Shown here piece after piece: positions 26,719 to 35,703 of a stretch of DNA of 64,000 nt; position 1 is the first letter of the stretch, and every line of letters begins with the position of its first letter. Source of the stretch: Lacunisphaera limnophila (GTDB lineage Bacteria; Verrucomicrobiota; Verrucomicrobiia; Opitutales; Opitutaceae); the NCBI RefSeq assembly GCF_001746835.1, contig NZ_CP016094.1, positions 1,240,001 to 1,304,000 of the forward strand, in the 5' to 3' direction. Position numbers and translations under genes: made by a program. The notes beneath the pieces were generated by a model that ran no database searches, had not been told where the DNA came from, and was given only the letters and a program-made list of their open reading frames with translations.

Positions 26719-26752
26719 GGCACCCTGCTCCGGCGGGGTGCCTGTTTTTTTG
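26719..26752 (+). terminator. Orphan Rho-independent terminator
   Basis: GGCACCCTGC...GGGGTGCC (stem of seven pairs) is followed by TGTTTTTTT on the plus strand. The nearest plus-strand gene ends 340 bases upstream. The gene to the right is on the other strand, so this terminator either ends a long 3' UTR or a non-coding RNA. Confidence 0.75.
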
Positions 26753-26798
26753 GTCCGATGCCCGCGGGCGCGCACAAGGCGCGCCGCTACCGGGAACC

Positions 26799-28904
26799 TC
26801 ACTCCGCCTTGGCCTCGAAGCGCGGCTCCGTGAGCGTCGGCGTGCCGCCGATCCACCGGGCGAGCCAGGTTTGGAACTCCCAGTTCCAGTAGATCGAGTT
26901 CTGCGGCGTGAGCACCCAGTGGTTTTCATCCGGGAAGATCACCAGCCGCGCGGGCAGGCCCATCGCCTGGTAGATGCCGTAGAGCGCAGTGCCGTTGACG
27001 TAGGGCACGCGGTAATCCTTCTCGCCATGGATGATCAGCATCGGGGTCTTGAAGTTCTTCGCGTACGTGGTCGGGTTGTTGCGCTGCATGCCCTCGACGT
27101 TCTCCCACGGCTTGCCGCCCAGCACCTGCGAGAAGCCGAAGCTGGTGACATCCGCGCCGTACTGGGTGATGAAATCGTTCACGCCCGCATGGTTGATCAG
27201 CGCGGCAAAGCGGTCGGTGTGCCCGGCCACCCACGCCGCCATGTAGCCGCCGTAGCTGCCACCGGCCGCGGCCATCCGCTTGGGATCGAGGTTGGGCAGT
27301 TTCTTCAGGAGGAAATCCGTGCTGCGCAGGATGTCGTCCAGCGGCTTGTCACCCCACTGGCCGAGGATGCTCTGGCTGAACTTCTCCCCGAAGCCGGTCG
27401 AGCCGTGCCGGTTCACCCAGGTGACGACATAACCCGGCGCCGCCATGGCGTGCGCGTTCCAGCGGTAGCTCCAGGAGTCGCCCACCATCGTGTGCGGGCC
27501 GCCATGCATCAGTTGCAGCAACGGGTAGGATTTCTTGGCGTCAAAGCCCGGGGGATAGATCAACCAGCCCTGCACCTGCGCGCCCGCCGCGCCCTCGAAC
27601 CAGTATTCCTCCACTTTCCCGAGATCGAGCTCGGCCAGTAGCGCGGCATTGATCTGCGTCAGCGGCCGCGCGGTCCCGGCCACGGGGTCGAGGACGAACA
27701 GCTCGTCCGGCCGGCTCGTGGTGTTGTTCGCAAAGACCAGGGTGCCGGCCTCCGCCACGAGGCCGCTGGAGGTGCCGGCGCGGTGGACCAGCGAGAAATC
27801 ACTGCCGTCGGCCTTCAGCCGGAAAATCCCCGTCGCGCCCTTGTCCTCGGACGTGATCCACAGCGTCTGGCCGTCAGCGGAAAACGCCACATCGCCGACA
27901 CTGTAGTCCAGCTGATCCGTGACGGGCACATTCGTTCCGGTCGCGAGGTCGTGCCGCCACAGCTTGGCGAACTCCCCGTTGTAGTAGGGCGTTTCCAACC
28001 GTTTGAAGTACAGGCTCCGCCCATCGGGGGAAAAGGTCGCGCTGCTGTCGTCACCCGGATTCTCCGGCGTGAGATTGCGCGTCACTCCCGAACCGTCGGT
28101 CGGGACGACATAGATGTCATTGTTCAGGTAGCCCGAGTAGGGCGGGGGCGTGGAATTGATCGTCAGCGCCACGCTCCGCCCATCGGGCGCGATCTCGAAA
28201 TCCAACACCCCGGCGTTGGTGAAGGGATGCCCGAATTCCGTGCCGGGCAGCAGGTCAACCAGCCCCTTCGTCGCAAGATCCACCCGCACCAGCCGGTGGG
28301 CCAGCCCCTCCGTGGTCCAGGTGTCCCAGTAACGATAGGCCCGCGCCTCCGTGACCCGGGCGGTCATCTTGGAATCCTTGCGGCGCTTCATTTCCTTTTT
28401 CATCGCCGCGAGATCCTCGCGGCCGAGCCGGCCCGCTAGCGCCGGGAGCACCCGCGTCGCCACGACAAGGGCGCTGCCGTCCGGCAGCCAGCGTGGCGTG
28501 GCCACGCCGTAGGGCAGCTCGAGAATCTTTTCGGCCTCACCGCCGGTCAACGGCAGCACATACAGGGCCGCCGTCTCGTCCTCGCCCCGCTTCGAGGTGA
28601 AGGCGATCCGCGTGCCGTCCGGGCTCCAGGCCGGGGACGAGTCGGAGACCGCCATCGTCGTGAGCCGGCGCAGGCTGCCGGTCGCCACCTCGGCGAGCCA
28701 GAGGTTCGACGTGCTCTTGTTCTTCTCCACCGACCACTCCGCGATCGTGAACACCACCCGCTGGCCATCCGGGGACAGGGCGGGGGAGCCGATCCGCTTC
28801 AGGGCCCAGAGATCCTGTGGGGTGAGGAGACGCGGGGTGGAGGCGAAGGCCGTCGTGGCCACGGCCACGCCGAGGATAATCGCGATCAGACGGACAATTT
28901 TCAT
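26799..28904 (-). CDS. S9 family prolyl oligopeptidase-type peptidase, exported
   Basis: The 701-residue protein has a signal peptide (MKIVRLIAIILGVAVATTAFA), an N-terminal WD40-like/TolB-type beta-propeller (PALSPDGQRVVF, SPAWSPDGTRIAF, ATFSPDGRSLYF) and a C-terminal alpha/beta hydrolase domain. The nucleophile motif is GGSYGGYMA, with the acid in HGEKDYRVP and the His in DENHW. It should cut short peptides, as dipeptidyl or acylaminoacyl peptidases do, outside the cytoplasm. It is the last gene of a minus-strand run starting at pdxH. Confidence 0.93.
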   Translation of the reverse strand: MKIVRLIAIILGVAVATTAFASTPRLLTPQDLWALKRIGSPALSPDGQRVVFTIAEWSVEKNKSTSNLWLAEVATGSLRRLTTMAVSDSSPAWSPDGTRIAFTSKRGEDETAALYVLPLTGGEAEKILELPYGVATPRWLPDGSALVVATRVLPALAGRLGREDLAAMKKEMKRRKDSKMTARVTEARAYRYWDTWTTEGLAHRLVRVDLATKGLVDLLPGTEFGHPFTNAGVLDFEIAPDGRSVALTINSTPPPYSGYLNNDIYVVPTDGSGVTRNLTPENPGDDSSATFSPDGRSLYFKRLETPYYNGEFAKLWRHDLATGTNVPVTDQLDYSVGDVAFSADGQTLWITSEDKGATGIFRLKADGSDFSLVHRAGTSSGLVAEAGTLVFANNTTSRPDELFVLDPVAGTARPLTQINAALLAELDLGKVEEYWFEGAAGAQVQGWLIYPPGFDAKKSYPLLQLMHGGPHTMVGDSWSYRWNAHAMAAPGYVVTWVNRHGSTGFGEKFSQSILGQWGDKPLDDILRSTDFLLKKLPNLDPKRMAAAGGSYGGYMAAWVAGHTDRFAALINHAGVNDFITQYGADVTSFGFSQVLGGKPWENVEGMQRNNPTTYAKNFKTPMLIIHGEKDYRVPYVNGTALYGIYQAMGLPARLVIFPDENHWVLTPQNSIYWNWEFQTWLARWIGGTPTLTEPRFEAKAE

Positions 28905-28972
28905 GGGCCGATGACAGACAGTCCCGGGCCCGGAGTCAAAGGGTCAGAAGGCCACCCGGGCCGCACTCGCGT

Positions 28973-29680
28973 TCACCGGTTCTCCATCCACTCCGGGCTC
29001 GAGTATTGCTCGATCAGGCCCTCGACCTCGCTCTCGTTCAGCTCCGGCCAGGGAGTCGGCACAACCTCCGCCCCCAGCGTCCGCGCGATCCCGGCGGTGA
29101 AGTGCTCCTCGAATTTTTCCCAATCCACGGCGCCGACGCGGCTCTTCTCGATCGAGCCCTGGAGCAGCAGGCCGTGCTTGTTGCGCTTCATCGCCGCGCC
29201 CGCGATCTTCGCACCGGTGACGGTGTTCACCACATCGTGCAGCTCCGGCCGCTCGAAGCAGATCGTCGGGCCCTCCTCGGTGGGATGCCGTTTGTCCTGC
29301 AGGGCCACCGGCTCGCCCAGCGCCTGCATCGCGCCAGCGAGGGCGGCGTGGACGTCGCGGTAGGCCTGCGTGGCCGGGGCGTCGAACAAGGCGTGCGCCC
29401 GCGGGATCACCACGCAGTAGGTCCAGTCGTGGCGGTGGTCCACCAAGCCTCCACCCGTGGGCCGGCGGCACAGGTCGAAGCCCTCGCCCGGAGGCAGGTT
29501 GGCGCGGATGTAGTCCATCGTCTGGCTCAGGCCGAAGGTGAAGGCCAGGGTGCGCCACTCGTAGTGGCGGAAGCGCGCCGCCGTGGGCACCGGATACCGC
29601 TGGAGCAGCAGGAAATCCAACGCCATGTTCTCGGCGGCGCCGGCGGTGCGGACGGGTAGGGTGTGGAGCGGAAGCGTCAT
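28973..29680 (-). CDS. Lipoate-protein ligase A-like (BPL/LplA/LipB family) protein
   Basis: The 235-residue protein has the cofactor-transferase fold: AENMALDFLLL, the lipoate-loop motif RRPTGGGLVDH and the lysine region GAKIAGAAMKRNKHGLLLQGS. Such proteins attach lipoate or octanoate to dehydrogenase E2 domains and GcvH. It lacks the extra C-terminal domain of classical LplA, so it could be an octanoyl or lipoyl transferase rather than an ATP-dependent ligase. It lies 11 bases after the kinase gene. Confidence 0.82.
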   Translation of the reverse strand: MTLPLHTLPVRTAGAAENMALDFLLLQRYPVPTAARFRHYEWRTLAFTFGLSQTMDYIRANLPPGEGFDLCRRPTGGGLVDHRHDWTYCVVIPRAHALFDAPATQAYRDVHAALAGAMQALGEPVALQDKRHPTEEGPTICFERPELHDVVNTVTGAKIAGAAMKRNKHGLLLQGSIEKSRVGAVDWEKFEEHFTAGIARTLGAEVVPTPWPELNESEVEGLIEQYSSPEWMENR

Positions 29681-29690
29681 GGCCGGCGGA

Positions 29691-31199
29691 TTACTTCCCC
29701 TTGGCGTCCAGGAGGCGGCGGACCTCCTGCAGGAGCGAACTCAGGGCAAAGGGCTTGGGCAGATGCAGCAGGGTTCGCCCGGTGCGGTCCGGCCAGGCGG
29801 GCGGCTCAGCGGCGGTGCTCACGAGCAACAGGGCGGGGTTGGCGGCGCGGAGCCGCTGCAGCCACTGCTGGCCGGGGCCGGTGGCGGTGTCGGCGATGAC
29901 CAGCTGCGGGGAAATGGCGATGCGCTCCGCCTCGTCCACGTTCGCCGCCTCGGTGACGGTGTAGCCATCCAACCCGAGAATGCCGGCGATCATTTTCCGC
30001 AGCGCCTCCTCGTGCTCGATGATCAGCACGGCCTCGGTGCCCTGGGTGGCGGGGAGGCTGCTCAACACCGTGGTCGAGACCTGCTCGGGCTCGGCGGTCT
30101 CGGGCAGATACAGGGTGAACCGCGTGCCCCGTCCGGGGGCGCTCTCCACCGCCAGCTGGCCCTGCGCCTGGCGCACGATGCGTTGCGCGATCGGGAGACC
30201 GAGGCCGGTCCCATGCGGCTTGGTGGTGTAGAACGGCTCGAAGATCCGCGCGAGGACCGGCGGCTCCATGCCGATCCCCTGGTCGGCCACCTCGAGGACC
30301 ACGTAGGCGCCGGGCTCCAGCACGGAGTCCCGTCCGCCCGCCCGCGGGGGCACGGTGTGGTTGCGGGTCCGGATGGTGAGCTTGCCGCCCTGCGGCATGG
30401 CGTCGCGGGCGTTGAAACAGAGATTGAGCAACACCTGTTGGAAATGCGTCGGGTTGATGCGGGCGTTGCCGAGATCCGAGGCCAGCCGCAGCTCCAGCGT
30501 GATCTCCTCGCCGCCCACCCGGCGGATGATCTCGGAGATCTCGCGGATGAGCGTGTTGTAGTTGATGACGATGGTCTCGGCCTCGGGCCGGCGGCTGAAC
30601 TCGAGGATCTGGCGCGCGATGGCCGCGGCCTTGAGCCCGGCGCGGTGGATCTCGCGCAGGTCCTTCGCCGCCGCCGGAGTGCCGGCGATCTTGGGCTCCA
30701 TGATCTCGCAGTAGCCGTTGATGATCGACAGCAGGTTGTTGAAGTCGTGCGCCACGCCGCTGGCCAGCAGGCCGATGGTGTCGAGCTTCTGCGACTGGAG
30801 CAGCGCCTCGCGCTGCCGCCAGAACTCGGAATGGTCGTGGTAGACCACGACCAGCGGACCCGCGGCCGCCGGGGTCAGCGGCCGGTAATTCCATTGGGCG
30901 AAGAACTCGGTGCCGGCCTTCTGGTAGAGCCAGCCCTCGCCGCTGCCCTCGCGGGCGGAGGCGCCGGCCGCGCGGGCCTGCCGGAGCAGGGCGGCATCCG
31001 TGCGCGGGCCGTGCAGCAGCCGGGTGTTGCGCCCCTCCAGCTCGGCCGCGGTGTACCCGGTGAGGGCGCAGAAGCGGTCGTTGACGTGCAGGATGTCCAC
31101 CCCGCCGGCTTCCCAGCTGCCGGCGGTGATGAGCGCGGGCTCGGGCAGGACATCAATCACGGCCCGCGCGGGCCTGGGCGCCTTGGCTTTGCCGGCCAT
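29691..31199 (-). CDS. PAS sensor histidine kinase with C-terminal receiver domain
   Basis: This 502-residue soluble kinase has a PAS domain (about 12-125), HisKA with GVAHDFNNLL (H151), HATPase_c (NLCFNARDAM, VADQGIGM, GTGLGLPIA) and a receiver (390-498) with D437 and K482. The PAS domain is LOV-like (GRNTRLLHGPRTD), but Thr59 replaces the photoactive Cys, so light-driven adduct formation is not expected. It sits between pdxH and the lipoate ligase-like gene. That placement may be chance or reflect a flavin or redox link. No partner regulator is adjacent. Confidence 0.88.
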   Translation of the reverse strand: MAGKAKAPRPARAVIDVLPEPALITAGSWEAGGVDILHVNDRFCALTGYTAAELEGRNTRLLHGPRTDAALLRQARAAGASAREGSGEGWLYQKAGTEFFAQWNYRPLTPAAAGPLVVVYHDHSEFWRQREALLQSQKLDTIGLLASGVAHDFNNLLSIINGYCEIMEPKIAGTPAAAKDLREIHRAGLKAAAIARQILEFSRRPEAETIVINYNTLIREISEIIRRVGGEEITLELRLASDLGNARINPTHFQQVLLNLCFNARDAMPQGGKLTIRTRNHTVPPRAGGRDSVLEPGAYVVLEVADQGIGMEPPVLARIFEPFYTTKPHGTGLGLPIAQRIVRQAQGQLAVESAPGRGTRFTLYLPETAEPEQVSTTVLSSLPATQGTEAVLIIEHEEALRKMIAGILGLDGYTVTEAANVDEAERIAISPQLVIADTATGPGQQWLQRLRAANPALLLVSTAAEPPAWPDRTGRTLLHLPKPFALSSLLQEVRRLLDAKGK

Positions 31200-31205
31200 C
31201 GGGGC

Positions 31206-31844
31206 TCAGGGGGCGAGGCGCTCGACCAGCCAGTCGGCGCCAGGTTCGCGCCGGTAACGCAACCGGTCATGCAGGCGGCTGCGGCGGCCCTGCCAGAACT
31301 CCACCGTCTCGGGCACCAGCCGGTATCCGCCCCACTGCGGCGGCAACGGCACCTCGCGGCCCTCGTATTTGTTTTCCACCACGCGGAAACTCTCCTCGAT
31401 CACGGCCCGGCCGGCGATGACCGTGCTCTGCGGCGAGGCCCAGGCCGCCAGCTGGCTGGCGCGCGGCCGGCTGTGGAAATAGGCGTCGGCCTCCTCCCGG
31501 GCCACCTTCACCACCGCCCCTTCGGCGATCACCTGCCGCTCCAGCGCCACCCACGGAAACAGCAGCGAGGCCCGCGCCTGGTCCGCCAGCTCGCGGCCCT
31601 TGCGGCTTTCATAATTGGTATAGAATACAAAGCCCCGGCCATCGCATTGCTTGAGCAACACCGTGCGCACCGAGGGCCGGCCGTCGCGCCCGACCGTGGC
31701 CAGGGAGAGGGCGTTCGGCTCGGTGATCTTCGCCGCCACCGCCTCGGCGAACCACCGGTCGAACTGTTGGAACGGGTTCTTGGCGAGGTCTTTCTCCAGC
31801 AACCCCGCGAGCCCGTAGTCTTTGCGCATGTCGGCCAGTGCCAT
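31206..31844 (-). CDS. pdxH: Pyridoxamine 5'-phosphate oxidase
   Basis: PdxH is an FMN enzyme that oxidises pyridoxine/pyridoxamine 5'-phosphate to pyridoxal 5'-phosphate. The 212-residue protein shows MALADMRKDYGLAGLLEKDLAKNPFQQF, NALSLATV with RTVLLK, FYTNYESRKGREL, the family block PQWGGYRLVPETVEFWQGR and the C-terminal RLHDR...Y. Length is normal. It is the first gene of the minus-strand run and diverges from the M20 peptidase gene across 124 bases. Confidence 0.96.
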   Translation of the reverse strand: MALADMRKDYGLAGLLEKDLAKNPFQQFDRWFAEAVAAKITEPNALSLATVGRDGRPSVRTVLLKQCDGRGFVFYTNYESRKGRELADQARASLLFPWVALERQVIAEGAVVKVAREEADAYFHSRPRASQLAAWASPQSTVIAGRAVIEESFRVVENKYEGREVPLPPQWGGYRLVPETVEFWQGRRSRLHDRLRYRREPGADWLVERLAP

Positions 31845-31968
31845 GCGGGGATGGTGCCCCGGCTCCGGAAACTGTCAAAGGCATCCTCGCCGCCGGGTGA
31901 TTTTCACCCCGGGTCCGCGAGTCGCGGCTGGCTTCGGCCGGGGGGAACGCCCTAAATAACCCCTTCGC

Positions 31969-33204
31969 ATGACGCCCGCCGATTATCTCGCCAGTCACTC
32001 CTCCGACCTCGTGCGCCTCCTGCAGCAGCTCGTCCGCCTGCGCACGGTCAACCCCCCGGGCGAGAACTACGGCGAGATCACCACGCTGCTGGCCACCACC
32101 CTGCGCGACCTCGGCCTGCAGGTGCGCCGCGTGCCCGTCCCCCGCGCGCTGCAAAAGCGCACGCAGCCCGACCTCCTCGACCACCCGCGCTACAACGTCA
32201 TCGCCTTCTGGGACGCCGGCGCGAAAAAGACCGTCCACTTCAACGCCCACTTCGATGTCGTGCCCGTGTCCGGCGAATGGAAGCACGGCAGCCCCTTCAG
32301 CGGCACGGTCGACCGCGGCTGGATCTACGGCCGCGGCACCTCCGACATGAAGGGCGCCATCGCCAGCATCATCTTTGCCCTGAAGGCCCTCCGCGCTACC
32401 GGCGCCAAGCCCAACTTCAACATCGAGGTCTCATTCACCGCCGACGAGGAAACCGATAGCACCCTCGGCACCGGGTGGGTCACCGCCCACGGCCGGCTCA
32501 AGGCCGACTACGCCATCGTGGGCGAGGGCGGCGAGGGCGATGGCGTGTGCTGCGGCCACAACGGCGTCGTGTGGCTCAACGTCCGCGTGCACGGCCGCGC
32601 CGCGCACGGCTCCACGCCGGAGCAGGGCGTCAACGCCCTCGAGAAGATGTCCGCCCTCGTGCTCGCCCTCGACGAGTACAAGCGGATCCTCGCGAAAAAG
32701 ACCTTCCGCACGCCCGACGGCCAGCTCCGCACCCCCACGCTGAATATCGGCGGCGTCTTCGCCCCGGGCGAGGGCGGCAAAATCAACACCGTGCCCGCCG
32801 CCGCCAGCTTCTCCATCGACCGCCGGATCCTGCCCGTCGAGACCGTGGCCGTCGCCGAGCGCGACCTCCGCGCCTTCCTCAAGAAGGCCGCCGCCCGGAT
32901 CCCGGACTGCCGCATCACGATCGAGAAGGTTTCCGACAACCACTCCTGTTTCCGCGACCCGGCCACGCCCTTCGCCGACGCGCTCCGCGCGAGCGTGGCC
33001 CGCGTCCGTCGCCGGCCGGCCCACTTCTGCGTGTCCACCGGCTTCAACGACATGCATTTCTTCGCCAACGTCCTGCGCCTCCCCACGCTCGGTTACGGCC
33101 CCGGCGGCCAGAACTACCACGCCGTCGACGAGCGCGCCAAGGTCCAGGACCTCGTCGAAGCCGCCACGATCTACACGGACCTGCTCACTACGTTCGCGGG
33201 CTAA
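31969..33204 (+). CDS. M20 family metallopeptidase (ArgE/DapE/Acy1-like)
   Basis: The 411-residue zinc peptidase has the metal site FNAHFDVVP, then GRGTSDMKGAIAS, the catalytic Glu in FTADEETDS, and a dimerisation/lid domain. The last zinc ligand region is YGPGGQNYHAVDE. Members deacylate amino acids or cut dipeptides; the substrate here is unknown. The insert LQKRTQPDLLDHPRYN before the first metal motif is typical of the ArgE/DapE-like group. No biosynthetic neighbours help. Confidence 0.9.
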   Translation: MTPADYLASHSSDLVRLLQQLVRLRTVNPPGENYGEITTLLATTLRDLGLQVRRVPVPRALQKRTQPDLLDHPRYNVIAFWDAGAKKTVHFNAHFDVVPVSGEWKHGSPFSGTVDRGWIYGRGTSDMKGAIASIIFALKALRATGAKPNFNIEVSFTADEETDSTLGTGWVTAHGRLKADYAIVGEGGEGDGVCCGHNGVVWLNVRVHGRAAHGSTPEQGVNALEKMSALVLALDEYKRILAKKTFRTPDGQLRTPTLNIGGVFAPGEGGKINTVPAAASFSIDRRILPVETVAVAERDLRAFLKKAAARIPDCRITIEKVSDNHSCFRDPATPFADALRASVARVRRRPAHFCVSTGFNDMHFFANVLRLPTLGYGPGGQNYHAVDERAKVQDLVEAATIYTDLLTTFAG

Positions 33205-33205
33205 G

Positions 33206-33298
33206 TAGGAATTAAGAAGGAAGAATTAAGAAATCGGACCGAAAAATCTGCAGGATTGATTTCCTAATTCATCCTTCTTCCTTAGTTCCTTAGTCCCT
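33206..33298. repeat. AT-rich palindromic element with TTAAGAAGGAAG words
   Basis: Left arm AGGAATTAAGAAGGAAGAAT and right arm GATTTCCTAATTCATCCTTC (extending to TTCCTTAG) form a long imperfect inverted repeat between the convergent M20 and marC genes. It is clearly lower in GC than its surroundings. The right arm encodes the last residues (GLRN) and stop codon of marC. Confidence 0.7.
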
Positions 33299-33866
33299 GC
33301 CGGATCATCGCCACGGCGATGGCGGCGAGCAACATCGAGACGATCTTCGAGATCGCGCGCAGGCCGGTGCCGCCGATCTTGCGGCCGAGCCACTCGCTGT
33401 AGTGGAGCGCCAGCACGACCAGGGCGAGATTCACGGCCAGCGCCACCAGCGTCACGGCCAGCCCGACGGCCTGGTTCTGCGCCAGCACGAGCAGCGTCGT
33501 GATCGAGGCCGGCCCGGCGATCAGCGGCATGCCCAGGGGCACGACGCCGAAATCCTCCGGCAGCTTCTCCGGCTCCGCGGCCGACGAGAGTAGGTCCTTG
33601 GCCGCGATGACAAAGAGGATCAGCCCGCCCGCGATCTGGAAGTCGCTCACCGAGATCCCGACCGCCTTGAAGATGCTCTGCCCGAGGACGAGAAACCCGA
33701 GCGCCACCAGCCCGCCGGTCCACGTCGCCTGGTTGGCGATCTTCTGGCGCTGGGCGGCGTCGACGTTGCGCCCCAGCCCGAGGAAGATCGCGGCGAGGCC
33801 GACCGGGTCGATGGCCACGAACAGCGGGATGAACGCCAGGAGGAACTTGGAAAACCATTCAAGCAT
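33282..33866 (-). CDS. MarC family (UPF0056) membrane protein
   Basis: The 194-residue product has six predicted helices and the family blocks FIPLFVAIDPVGLAAIFLGL, FQIAGGLILFVIAAKDLL and VVPLGMPLIAGPASITTLLVL. MarC was first linked to antibiotic resistance but that role was later doubted; function remains unknown. ATG 33866 (MLEWFSKFLLAF) is chosen. The frame extends to 33908, but that part is not membrane-like. The final codons lie inside the AT-rich repeat. Confidence 0.9.
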   Translation of the reverse strand: MLEWFSKFLLAFIPLFVAIDPVGLAAIFLGLGRNVDAAQRQKIANQATWTGGLVALGFLVLGQSIFKAVGISVSDFQIAGGLILFVIAAKDLLSSAAEPEKLPEDFGVVPLGMPLIAGPASITTLLVLAQNQAVGLAVTLVALAVNLALVVLALHYSEWLGRKIGGTGLRAISKIVSMLLAAIAVAMIRQGLRN

Positions 33867-33917
33867 GGCCGCAGGCTGCGGCCCGCGCGGAAAAAGGCAA
33901 CGCCCCACCGGCGGGCT

Positions 33918-35114
33918 TCACTCCGCCAGGGCGCGGGGTGCGGCGGGCAGGATGAGGTGAAAGGTCGTGCCCCGGCCGGGTTGGGAGTCCACGCGCAGCC
34001 GGCCCCGGTGTTTCTCGATGATGGTGTGCGAGGTCGCCAGGCCGAGTCCCGTGCCCGTTTTCTTGGTCGTGAAGAACGGGTCGAAGATGCGCGCCAACAC
34101 CTCGGGCGGCATGCCCGGGCCGTCGTCGGCGAGCGACACCTTCACCCAGGCGCCGGTCGGCGGCAGGCCGGTCTCAACGCCGGGTTCGAGGTTGACGGCC
34201 CGCAGGCTCACGCAGCCGGACGCGCCGGTCATCGCCTGCACGGCGTTGAGCACGATGTTGTGCACGACCTGCCCGATCTGCGTCTCGTCCACCTCCACCG
34301 GCCAGAGGTCGGCCGGCAGCGCATCGTCGAGCCGCACGGGCGAGCCGGTGACCGCCAGCCGGGCGGCCTCGCGCACGAGGGCGGGCAGGCGAGTGAGTTT
34401 CCTTTCCTGGGTCCCGCCCTTGGCGAAGGTCTTCAGCTGCTCCGTGAGCTTGGTCGCCCGGTGGATGACCTTGTCGATCTCCAGCAGGCGCGGCCCGACC
34501 TCGAGGGGCAGGTCCGGGGTGTCCTGCGCCAGGTAGAGGTTGCAGCTCATCACGGTCATCAGGTTGCCGAAGTCGTGCGCGATGCCGCCGGCCATGAGAC
34601 CGAGCGACTCCAGCCGGTTGGTGCGCTCCTGCTCCTCCGCGCGGCGGCGGCGTTCGGTGATATCGGCAAACACCCCGTAGATGCCCACCGGCTCGCCTGC
34701 CTCGTCACGGATGATGTCGGCGCGCACGAAGGCGGGGATGGCTTGGCCGGCGCGCGTGCGCACGTCGGTCTCGCCGCTCCACGAGCGCCCGCCCTTCACC
34801 GCGGTGAGGATCTCCTGCGCCACGGCCGGGTCGGCGAAAAGCACGCCGTCACCCGGCACGGCATTGAGCTCATCCACCGTGTAGCCGAACAGCTCCAGGT
34901 GGGCGCGGTTGTGGTAGAGGGAATGACCCTGCATGTCGCCGATGCCGATGGCGTCGCTCGTGCTCTCGACCGCCTGGCTGATGCGACGCAGCATCGCCGC
35001 GGTGTGGTCCAGCCGGCGCTGCAACCGCCCGGCCCGCCGGCGCCCCAGGACAAAGCCGGCGGCCAGTGCGGCGGGGGGCAGCACCCAGGGAAGAAGCGTC
35101 AGGGCTGGATTCAC
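33918..35114 (-). CDS. Membrane-anchored PAS sensor histidine kinase
   Basis: The 398-residue protein has one N-terminal transmembrane helix (about 5-23), a PAS domain (about 40-155), HisKA with GGIAHDFGNLMTVM (H180) and HATPase_c (NIVLNAVQAM, LADDGPGMPP, GTGLGLATS). It has no receiver. The kinase core is of the same HDFxNL class as the 29691-31199 kinase. No regulator gene lies next to it, so its partner is elsewhere. It is followed on the same strand, after 51 bases, by marC. Confidence 0.9.
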   Translation of the reverse strand: MNPALTLLPWVLPPAALAAGFVLGRRRAGRLQRRLDHTAAMLRRISQAVESTSDAIGIGDMQGHSLYHNRAHLELFGYTVDELNAVPGDGVLFADPAVAQEILTAVKGGRSWSGETDVRTRAGQAIPAFVRADIIRDEAGEPVGIYGVFADITERRRRAEEQERTNRLESLGLMAGGIAHDFGNLMTVMSCNLYLAQDTPDLPLEVGPRLLEIDKVIHRATKLTEQLKTFAKGGTQERKLTRLPALVREAARLAVTGSPVRLDDALPADLWPVEVDETQIGQVVHNIVLNAVQAMTGASGCVSLRAVNLEPGVETGLPPTGAWVKVSLADDGPGMPPEVLARIFDPFFTTKKTGTGLGLATSHTIIEKHRGRLRVDSQPGRGTTFHLILPAAPRALAE

Positions 35115-35253
35115 GGGAACACCCCCTTCAACGGCGCGCCGCGCCCGGGCTTGAGGCCATCCCGCGCAAGGTCTGCGCCATTATAACCACAATCCGCGCG
35201 GAGCACGGGGACGCAAATGGTGCTATCCTGCAGGCCAAAAGGAGAGCCTCCCC

Positions 35254-35526
35254 ATGCCTGTCATCAAGATTCATCTCGAACACGCGGAAAACGACGCCGT
35301 TGTCCGCCTCGCCGACCTGCTCCGGGTCAAACCGGAGGACGTCGCCTTCGCCGCCCTCAACCGCCTGATGCTCGTCGCCCGGGAACGCACCGTGCAAAAC
35401 GACATCGTGCTCACCCTGCGCTGGCGGCAGGACAACCTGCCCCTCTGGAGCGACAGCGCCGGCTCCGTGCACAACTACGAGGGCATGTCCCCCGCCGAAC
35501 CGGAAAAGAGCAAGTATTCGGTCTAG
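35254..35526 (+). CDS. Small hypothetical protein
   Basis: I do not recognise this 90-residue protein. It begins MPVIKIHLEHAENDAVVRLADLL, is mixed alpha/beta in character, has no signal peptide or membrane helix, and ends in a hydrophilic tail (SPAEPEKSKYSV). A clear Shine-Dalgarno sequence (AAAAGGAG) lies about 9 bases before the ATG, which supports expression. It diverges from the kinase upstream. Its 3' flank holds a TGTAGGGCGGG palindrome. Confidence 0.65.
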   Translation: MPVIKIHLEHAENDAVVRLADLLRVKPEDVAFAALNRLMLVARERTVQNDIVLTLRWRQDNLPLWSDSAGSVHNYEGMSPAEPEKSKYSV

Positions 35527-35583
35527 TCCTGCGGTACTGCGGGTGAGAGGGACTTCACGCCGCGCCGCCCGCGCCCATCCAAC

Positions 35584-35664
35584 TGTAGGGCGGGGTCGCC
35601 GAACCCAGCCTCGGGTGCATCAACGTGTTCGAACCAAGGCGGGGTTCGGCGACCCCGCCCTACA
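35584..35664. repeat. TGTAGGGCGGGGTCGCC palindrome, copy 1
   Basis: Arms 35584-35606 (TGTAGGGCGGGGTCGCCG...) and 35642-35664 are a perfect 23-bp inverted repeat around a 35-bp centre. The same arms appear at 37764-37844. The element lies between the small hypothetical gene and the convergent TIGR01777 gene. Confidence 0.85.
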
Positions 35665-35703
35665 ACCTATGCCGGCTGAAATCGCGCTGCGTGCTGGACT
35701 GAT

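Noticed and set aside
29583-31955. 790-codon plus-strand frame opposite the PAS kinase and pdxH
   Set aside because: Shadow of two well-supported minus-strand genes; no domain or plausible start signal.
35625-35645. GTTCGAACC resembling a tRNA T-loop
   Set aside because: It lies in the centre of a palindromic repeat; no acceptor stem, anticodon arm or CCA end is present around it.
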